From positions 806,001 through 870,000 of the forward strand of contig CAXXKC010000002.1 in the NCBI GenBank assembly GCA_963674835.2: 64,000 nt of DNA, read 5' to 3'. Positions 54,412-64,000 of this stretch are shown here, piece by piece. The notes below the pieces were generated by a model. The model made no database searches, had not been told where the DNA came from, and saw only the letters and a list, made by a program, of their open reading frames with translations. Made by a program: the position numbers and the translations under genes. The first letter of the stretch is position 1, and every line of letters begins with the position of its first letter. This stretch comes from G963674835 sp963674835 (GTDB lineage: Bacteria; Planctomycetota; Planctomycetia; Pirellulales; Thermoguttaceae).

Positions 54412-56205
54412 ATGACTGGTTCCGTGGTACTGTTGAGCCTGATCGTTTTCCTGCCGACGCTGGGAGCCTTGCTGATCGGGCTGGCAATGATGCTCGTTCC
54501 GAAGCTGGGCGATGAGCTGATCAAGCGGTTCTCGCTGCTGATCACCGCCGTCGTCTTCCTCCTCACCGTGTGGATCGCCATTCCCGCCGGCACCGACGCT
54601 CACGCCTCCACGCGATTCGCCCTCGGCGTGGCCTCCATGCAGCAAGCGTTCTCCCTGCCGTGGATCCCCTCCTTCGGCATCCACTACTTCCTCGGCATCG
54701 ACGGCATCAGCTTCCCGCTGGTCATCCTCACCTCCTTTCTCAGCCTCCTGGCAATGGGCGCCAGTTGGCCCATCACGCGCCACGTCAAAGCCTACTGCAT
54801 CCTCTTCCTCCTCCTGGAAACGGGCATGTTGGGCGTCTTCATGGCGTTGGATTTCTTCCTCTTCTACGTGTTGTGGGAAGTGATGCTGCTGCCGATGTAC
54901 TTCCTCATCGGCGTATGGGGCGGACCACGCCGCGAGTACGCGGCAATCAAGTTCTTCCTGTTCACCCTGGTCGGCAGCGTGCTCATGTTGATCGCCCTGC
55001 TGATGCTCTACTTCACCAGCGATCTTCGGGTGCTCAGCGATGAACAGCTCGCCGCCGCGCACGTGCCGGCTGCCACGGTCGCTCAGGTGCGAGCGCCCGG
55101 CTTTCAGCCCGTCCACACGTTCAACCTCCTGGCCATGGCGCAACTCGGGCAGTTGGACGATTCACCGTTCAGCCGCGAATTGCTCTGGGGCAAGTCGGTC
55201 CAGTGGTGGGCGTTCCTGTTGCTCCTGGTCGGCTTCCTCATCAAGGTGCCCGCCGTGCCTGTGCACACTTGGCTCCCCGACGCCCACGTCGAGGCGCCCA
55301 CGCCCATCTCCATGATCCTGGCCGGGGTCCTCCTGAAGATGGGCGGCTACGGCATCATTCGCATCTGCTACCCCGTCTGCCCCGATGCCGCCTACGAACT
55401 GGCTTGGCTCGTCGTCGGACTTGGTGTGCTCAGCATGGTCTACGGAGCGTTCGCCGCGTTGGCGCAGAAGGACTTCAAGCGGTTGGTCGCCTACAGCTCG
55501 GTGAGCCACATGGGCTACGTAGTCCTGGGCCTCGGTGTCTGGAGCATCTCGGCCGGGAACTTCTTCGATCCCGATTATTGGGCGATGGGTATGAACGGAG
55601 CCATGTTCCAGATGATCGCCCACGGGCTGAGTTCCGCCGGCATGTTCTTCATGGTGGGCGTCATGTACGATCGCGTCCACCACCGCGACCTCGACGAATT
55701 CGGCGGCCTGTTCGCCCGCATGCCCGTGTACAGCGGCTTGGCCTTGGGTATTTTCTTCGCCGCGCTCGGCCTTCCCGGCCTGTGCGGCTTCGTCGGCGAA
55801 GTGCTCGTGTTGTTCTCCGCCTGGAGCTACAACATGGTCTTGGCCGTCGTGTCGGCCTCCGTGGTCATCCTCACGGCCGGCTACATCCTCTGGACCATCC
55901 AGCGAGTCTACCTCGGACCGCAGTACAAGGGCCCCCATGCCGACGCCATCCGACCGATGTCGGCCCGAGAGTTCGCCATCGGCGCGCCCCTTCTGGCGTT
56001 TGCGATCGTCCTGGGCGTGTACCCGCAGGCACTGTTCGCCTACATGAAGCCCAGCGTGAGCCAAACCGTCGACAACCTGGCCGTGTGGATGAAACAGGTC
56101 AAACAGCCGACGCTTCGGGTCGCGGCGACCGACGCACTTGCCGCTCTGCCGATCGCCCCTGAGCATCGTTCCGGCCATTCTCCGGAGGGACAGCCGCAAC
56201 CGTGA
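54412..56205 (+). CDS. nuoM: NADH-quinone oxidoreductase subunit M (NuoM), long form
   Basis: A 597-residue antiporter-like subunit, versus about 500. Motifs are LWEVMLLPMYFLIGVWGG (Glu), REYAAIKFFLFTLVGS (Lys), VPVHTWLPDAHVEAPTPISM and the LLKMGGYGIIR segment. An insertion of about 50 residues lies before KSVQWWAFLLLLVGFLIKVP (about residues 205-258), and the C-terminus has an extra tail. AGGAG at the nuoL stop is the ribosome-binding site. It overlaps nuoN by 4 bp (GTGA). Confidence 0.95.
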   Translation: MTGSVVLLSLIVFLPTLGALLIGLAMMLVPKLGDELIKRFSLLITAVVFLLTVWIAIPAGTDAHASTRFALGVASMQQAFSLPWIPSFGIHYFLGIDGISFPLVILTSFLSLLAMGASWPITRHVKAYCILFLLLETGMLGVFMALDFFLFYVLWEVMLLPMYFLIGVWGGPRREYAAIKFFLFTLVGSVLMLIALLMLYFTSDLRVLSDEQLAAAHVPAATVAQVRAPGFQPVHTFNLLAMAQLGQLDDSPFSRELLWGKSVQWWAFLLLLVGFLIKVPAVPVHTWLPDAHVEAPTPISMILAGVLLKMGGYGIIRICYPVCPDAAYELAWLVVGLGVLSMVYGAFAALAQKDFKRLVAYSSVSHMGYVVLGLGVWSISAGNFFDPDYWAMGMNGAMFQMIAHGLSSAGMFFMVGVMYDRVHHRDLDEFGGLFARMPVYSGLALGIFFAALGLPGLCGFVGEVLVLFSAWSYNMVLAVVSASVVILTAGYILWTIQRVYLGPQYKGPHADAIRPMSAREFAIGAPLLAFAIVLGVYPQALFAYMKPSVSQTVDNLAVWMKQVKQPTLRVAATDALAALPIAPEHRSGHSPEGQPQP

Positions 56206-57785
56206 CCTTCTATCAACTCGTCCAAAGCACGCTCAACGATACGGCACCGTCGCTGATGGCGTTTCGGCCCGAGCTCACGCTCTGCGCCACGATCCTCGTG
56301 CTCCTGTTGGTCAAGATGTTCGATCAACGGAATCGCACCAACGCCTTCTACGTCGTTGCGACTGGCACGCTGCTGGCCCTCTATTTCGCCGCCCCCTGGC
56401 AGTACCTCGGCTCACAAGCAACTGACGTCCAGTTTGGTCCCATCTTCACCGGCCTGTTGGTATACGACACGTTCGCCGTCTACCTGCGCGGCCTGTTGCT
56501 GTTGTTCGTGCTCCTATTCGTCGCCTTCACCCAGCTCTCCGGCATCCCGGGCCGCGATCACGACACCGAATTCTTCACACTCATCCTGGGAGCGACGCTC
56601 GGCATGTGCTTGATGGTCTCGGCCAACCACATGCTCATCGTCTTCCTCGGCGTGGAAATGGTCAGTGTGCCCTCCTATGTTCTGGCCGGCCTGCTGAAAC
56701 AACGCCGCCAAAGCAGCGAGGCGGCGCTCAAGTTCGCCGTCTTCGGGGCAGGCACCGCCGGGGTCATGCTCTACGGGATCAGCCTCGTCGTCGGCACCCT
56801 CGGCTCCGCGCACCTTCCCACCATGGCCACCCAACTGGCCGCGATGATCCAAACCCACGCGGTCACCGATCGCACGCTGGTCCTCGTGCTGGGCGGCCTG
56901 ATGATCGTCGTCGGAATCGCCTTCAAGCTTTCCGCCTTCCCTTTCCACTTCTGGGCACCCGACGTGTTCGAAGGCGCCACCGCCGAGGTGGCCGCCTTCT
57001 TGTCGATCGCTTCCAAAGTGGCGGCCCTCGGCCTTCTGGTGCGTCTGGTCCTCGGCCTGGGAACTGCCATGGAGCCGGCCGTCATGGCCACCTTGGAGCC
57101 GGTTCGCCACTACCTGTACGGCCTGGTGGCCCTGCTGGCGGCCGTCACGTGCACGTTCGGCAATCTGGCCGCATACGGGCAAACCAACATGAAGCGTCTG
57201 CTGGCCTATTCCACCATCGCCCACGCTGGCTACATGATGATGCCCATCGCCGCCGCCCTGGCCATGGCCGGCAGCGACCCGGCCGGCGCCCAGGAAGCGA
57301 TCGCCTCGTTGGTCTTCTATGCGACGATCTACCTGTTCATGAACCTGGGCGCCTTCGCCGTCGTTGCTTTTCTTCGCAATACGCTCGGCAGCGAAGAGAT
57401 CGCCGACTACGCAGGGCTTGTCCGCACGTCCCCCGGCGTCGTCGTATGCATGGCCGTCATCCTGTTCAGCTTGGTGGGCCTGCCCCCGTTGGCCGGCTTC
57501 GCCGCCAAGTTCACCATCTTCGCCGCGCTCTTCAACAGTGGGCTCTACTTGCTCCTCACAATCGGTGCCCTGAACACCGTGCTCAGTCTCTTCTACTACT
57601 TGCGCGTCATTCGTGTCATGGCCATGTCGCCCGACGGCGAACTTGCACCGCCGGCAGCCTTCAAGCTGTCGTCCTTCCCCGGTGCGTATTGCGTCCTCAT
57701 GGCGTTGCCGCTGCTGGTGCTCGGTATCTGGTGGAACGGACTGATTAGCTGGGCCCAGGCGGCCGCTGTAAGCCTCCTGTTCTGA
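56202..57785 (+). CDS. nuoN: NADH-quinone oxidoreductase subunit N (NuoN)
   Basis: A 527-residue antiporter-like subunit. The start is a GTG overlapping the nuoM stop by 4 bp. Motifs are VFLGVEMVSVPSYVLAGLL (Glu), QSSEAALKFAVFGAGT (Lys), FPFHFWAPDVFEGA and the conserved AYSTIAHAGYMMM. It ends the core operon; the next gene is 26 bp on. Confidence 0.95.
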   Translation: MTFYQLVQSTLNDTAPSLMAFRPELTLCATILVLLLVKMFDQRNRTNAFYVVATGTLLALYFAAPWQYLGSQATDVQFGPIFTGLLVYDTFAVYLRGLLLLFVLLFVAFTQLSGIPGRDHDTEFFTLILGATLGMCLMVSANHMLIVFLGVEMVSVPSYVLAGLLKQRRQSSEAALKFAVFGAGTAGVMLYGISLVVGTLGSAHLPTMATQLAAMIQTHAVTDRTLVLVLGGLMIVVGIAFKLSAFPFHFWAPDVFEGATAEVAAFLSIASKVAALGLLVRLVLGLGTAMEPAVMATLEPVRHYLYGLVALLAAVTCTFGNLAAYGQTNMKRLLAYSTIAHAGYMMMPIAAALAMAGSDPAGAQEAIASLVFYATIYLFMNLGAFAVVAFLRNTLGSEEIADYAGLVRTSPGVVVCMAVILFSLVGLPPLAGFAAKFTIFAALFNSGLYLLLTIGALNTVLSLFYYLRVIRVMAMSPDGELAPPAAFKLSSFPGAYCVLMALPLLVLGIWWNGLISWAQAAAVSLLF

Positions 57786-57811
57786 ACCATCCGCCCTTTG
57801 CGAGCCCCTCC

Positions 57812-58246
57812 ATGGACCACAGCCAAGCGATCGACGTGCTCAACCGGCTCCTGCAAACACTCTATCGCTCGCTGCCGATGTATCTTCAGGGACGGCGTGT
57901 TTGGGCAGGCGCACCGCCCTTGCGCGACGCGCTTGCCGACCTCATTGCCGACCAACAGCATTACGTCGACCGCATCGGCCAACTCATCTACGAGTGGGAC
58001 GGCCGCGTCGCGCCTGCGCAGTTCCCGCTGGATTTCACCTCACTGAACGACGTTTCGCTCGACTGGCTCTGGAATCGCATCGTCGACGATCAGCAACAAG
58101 CGCTCGCCGCTATCCAGCGATGCGTTCAGCAGTTGAGCGATTCGCCGCGGGCGCTGTCGTTGGCCCAAGAGATTCTCGGCAACGCCCGCGGACATCTGCT
58201 CACGCTCGAAGAGATCGTGGCAGCTCGCGAACCGGTCAACGGCTGA
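57812..58246 (+). CDS. Small helical protein following nuoN, possibly ferritin-like
   Basis: A 144-residue all-helical protein without a signal peptide, beginning 26 bp after nuoN, so probably in the same transcript. The helices DALADLIADQQHYVDRIGQLI and IVDDQQQALAAIQRC, with a final ILGNARGHLLTLEEIV, resemble a ferritin-like four-helix bundle (acidic and His residues at helix positions that could bind metal), but the metal site is not complete by eye. No function is assigned. Convergent with the Hsp20 gene, 11 bp away. Confidence 0.65.
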   Translation: MDHSQAIDVLNRLLQTLYRSLPMYLQGRRVWAGAPPLRDALADLIADQQHYVDRIGQLIYEWDGRVAPAQFPLDFTSLNDVSLDWLWNRIVDDQQQALAAIQRCVQQLSDSPRALSLAQEILGNARGHLLTLEEIVAAREPVNG

Positions 58247-58257
58247 CCGCCGCAGCG

Positions 58258-58707
58258 TCAGGATTTGACCGAAATCTTCTTGGGCTGGGCCGCCTCGCTC
58301 TTCGGGATGGTGATGTGCAGGACGCCATCCTTGTACTCTGCGTTGATCTTCTCCGCCGCGACGGGCGTGTCCAGCGGGATCACCCGTCGGAACTGACCGT
58401 AGCTCCGCTCCACGCGGTGCCACGTCTTCTCCTTCTTTTCGCACTCACACTTCCGCTCACCCGTAATCCACAGGTGGTTCTCCCGCAACTCGACGTTGAA
58501 GTCGTCGGGCTTCATGCCGGGCAGGTCAACGCTGATCTCATAGTCCTTCTCGGTTTCTCCAACGTTGACCCGCGGCGCAAACAACGCCAGCTCGCGGCCC
58601 CCGTCTTCGGTCCCAAAGAACTGCTCCATCAACTGGTCCATCTCATGCCGAAACGTGTCGAACAGCCGCGGCGTTCGCACATCCCAAGGTACTAACGAAC
58701 GTGTCAT
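58258..58707 (-). CDS. Hsp20/alpha-crystallin small heat-shock protein
   Basis: A 149-residue ATP-independent chaperone. The N-terminal arm MTRSLVPWDVRTPRLFDTF is followed by the alpha-crystallin domain: APRVNVGETEKDYEISVDLPG, NHLWITGERK, the family motif RSYGQFRRVIPLDTPV and DGVLHITIPKSE. The C-terminal tail KKISVKS carries the I-x-V motif. GGAGGAGAA precedes ATG 58707; a longer start at 58722 is less likely. Confidence 0.95.
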   Translation of the reverse strand: MTRSLVPWDVRTPRLFDTFRHEMDQLMEQFFGTEDGGRELALFAPRVNVGETEKDYEISVDLPGMKPDDFNVELRENHLWITGERKCECEKKEKTWHRVERSYGQFRRVIPLDTPVAAEKINAEYKDGVLHITIPKSEAAQPKKISVKS

Positions 58708-59078
58708 GATCTTCTCCTCCATTCACTTAACCAACGCGCCCGGTGAAGCGCCGGTTCGGCCCGCCTTCAGGAGCCCCCTGCCATCATCGTTGCGGGAGGC
58801 TGAACTCGGCGTCATCGCTCGGGACAACCATTGTTTCGACGAGCATTCCCGGCTGCCTTCGGCAGCACTGCTCTTCCATGACTTCTACCAAGCAACGTCC
58901 ATGCCATTTTTATCTCACAAAACCTCAGACCAGGAAGATCGCCACAACCCGTTTCCAAGCAGTATATTACGATCCACACCCAGATCTGAGATGATCGCCG
59001 AGCTGCATAGAGCGCACCAGCATGCCTGCCAAAATGGCCGCCAGCCCGACGTAGTGATGTCGCCAGCTCACCGCCAAC
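58708..59078. other. Intergenic region upstream of hsp20
   Basis: 371 bp with the hsp20 promoter region on the minus strand. No CIRCE-type repeat and no gene is evident. It includes an AT-rich stretch (about 58900-58930) and a short CTGCC/GGCAG hairpin (58853-58865). Confidence 0.45.
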
Positions 59079-62978
<3,900 letters not shown>

Positions 62979-63104
62979 GGGATCGCCAACGGCAATTCGT
63001 TCCTGGGGCAAGAGAACTCAAAGAACCTATCCCGAACCCCCCTCTGTTGCCCCACGGACCCAGGACCAGTGTCCCAACCATCCCACATCCCCAGGCAACA
63101 TGTA

Positions 63105-63126
63105 GCACAGCCGCCCCCAGCTGTGC
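63105..63126. repeat. GCACAGC/GCTGTGC palindrome upstream of hrpA
   Basis: Perfect 7-bp arms at 63105-63111 and 63120-63126 around an 8-base C-rich loop. Similar to the hairpin at 51559-51584; part of a probable intergenic repeat family. Confidence 0.45.
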
Positions 63127-63197
63127 CGCGTTCCAGGACAAGCCTAAGTCTAACACGCTCGCCTGTTCGCCGGCAGGGCCCCATCTATCTACCGCAC

Positions 63198-64000
63198 TCA
63201 CCTCCCCTCGCCCTCGTACGAAACGCGGTAGATGACCCCGTTTGCGTCGTCGCCGACCAGCAGCGAACCGTCCTTAGCAACCGCTAGGCCAGCCGGACGG
63301 CCGAAGAAGCCTCGGCCTCCATCGATGAGGAATCCGCTCACGAACTTCTGAAATGCCACAGGCTGGCCCCGCCGGTCGAACCGGATCCGTACCACCTCAT
63401 GGCCAACCGCCGGATCACAGCCCGACGAACCGTGCATGGTCACAAAGGCATCGTTTCGGTACCGCGGCGGAAACTGATCGCCCGTGTAGAAGACCATGGC
63501 CATCGGCGAGGAGTGCGCCTCGTACGTCAACACCGGAGGAACCGTGGTCTGCGCCAGGGCCTGTAGTGACTCGATGTTGACCGCATCAGTCGACACCAAT
63601 TGACCGTCACCCCAAACGAAAGGCCAACCGTAGTCCTTGCCCTCCTCCACCCGGTTGAGTTCCTCCGGCGGGCCCACACCGCCAAACCCGTCGTTCCCGT
63701 CATCCATCGCCCACATCTGATCCGTCAATGGATGCCAGCCGAAACCCGACGCATTGCGCAATCCGCGAGCAAACACGCTCCGCCGCATACCGTTCGGACT
63801 GGCGCGCAAGATCGTCGCATGCTCGGGATTGCTCTCCTTGCAGCAATGACCGCTGCTCCCCACTGCAATGTACAGGTGCTCGTCGGGTCCAAAACCGATC
63901 GTTCGACACGGGTGTCGGCCTCCGAACGGCAGATTCTCCAGTAGCAACTCCGGCGATCCGACGGTAGCGTCGTCGCGAATCCGGCAGACAAACACCTCAT
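63198..64000 (-). CDS. L-sorbosone/glucose dehydrogenase-like beta-propeller, 5' end outside window
   Basis: The last 267 residues of a protein whose start lies beyond the window. It belongs to the soluble quinoprotein (PQQ) glucose/sorbosone dehydrogenase group, six-bladed beta-propellers. Seen are FGPDEHLYIAVGSSGHCCKE, RGLRNASGFGWHPLT, WAMDDGNDGFG and EELNRVEEGKDYGWPFVWGD, then GRPAGLAVAKDGSLLVGDDANGVIYRV at the C-terminus. These are the usual motifs and order. Planctomycetes have many such secreted proteins, often fused to cytochrome c domains; no CXXCH is in this part. The reading frame stays open to the window edge. Confidence 0.85.
   Translation of the reverse strand, partial: EVFVCRIRDDATVGSPELLLENLPFGGRHPCRTIGFGPDEHLYIAVGSSGHCCKESNPEHATILRASPNGMRRSVFARGLRNASGFGWHPLTDQMWAMDDGNDGFGGVGPPEELNRVEEGKDYGWPFVWGDGQLVSTDAVNIESLQALAQTTVPPVLTYEAHSSPMAMVFYTGDQFPPRYRNDAFVTMHGSSGCDPAVGHEVVRIRFDRRGQPVAFQKFVSGFLIDGGRGFFGRPAGLAVAKDGSLLVGDDANGVIYRVSYEGEGR

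Noticed and set aside
52284..54593. Very long minus-strand open frame (769 codons) across nuoL
   Set aside because: It mirrors nuoL in antisense and its protein is rich in Glu/Asp/Gly/His with no domain. Similar long antisense frames occur opposite most genes here because of high GC.
58853..58865. CTGCC/GGCAG hairpin as an intrinsic terminator
   Set aside because: The stem is only 5 bp with no T-run on either strand.

Overview
The window is a GC-rich bacterial chromosome segment with the gene style of a planctomycete (Pirellulales-like). The basis is many secreted or lipobox-bearing carbohydrate-active proteins, repeated Gfo/Idh/MocA oxidoreductases, neutral-ceramidase-like proteins, a sorbosone-dehydrogenase-like protein, and large secreted proteins with no recognisable family. 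The lineage is inferred from gene content only. No rRNA, tRNA or CRISPR array was seen.

Layout. 0.06-8.8 kb: a secreted glycosidase-like protein faces galT, an L-arabinokinase-type GHMP kinase, and an AtzG-like/amidase pair, followed by a membrane protein and a secreted esterase. 8.8-12.3 kb: a small accessory patch with an intact-looking IS5-family element (terminal inverted repeats, TA target duplication, two-frame transposase) beside a TPR protein. 12.3-18.1 kb: class III aminotransferase, Gfo/Idh oxidoreductase, sialidase-like protein and a ThiH-like radical SAM enzyme. 18.6-35.2 kb: carbohydrate catabolism, including a GH127 beta-L-arabinofuranosidase, a two-gene altronate/galactarate dehydratase, a DUF4091 protein, an AraC regulator divergent from a VOC / Gfo-Idh / MttB-like operon, and a DUF5060 glycosidase. 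35.3-47 kb: hexapeptide acyltransferase, two ceramidase-like proteins, a 1112-residue LamG/TIM-barrel protein, a quinone-reductase-like dehydrogenase, a DegT aminotransferase and another Gfo/Idh protein.

47.2-57.8 kb is a compact respiratory complex I operon in the order nuoA-C-D-H-J-K-L-M-N. nuoB, nuoI and nuoEFG are absent from the locus, and NuoA, NuoJ, NuoL and NuoM carry extra loops. A small helical, possibly ferritin-like gene trails it. The window closes with an Hsp20 chaperone, a full-length HrpA helicase and the 3' part of a sorbosone-dehydrogenase-like gene.

Working together. The carbohydrate genes suggest degradation of arabinose-, uronate- and sialate-bearing plant or algal glycans. 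The clearest functional thread is L-arabinose: GH127 could release it, and the ARA1-type kinase plus GalT could turn it into a UDP-sugar. The complex I operon would supply most of the membrane arm and part of the peripheral arm, and needs its Fe-S subunits from elsewhere in the genome. Intergenic spaces hold several palindromic repeats that look like dispersed families.
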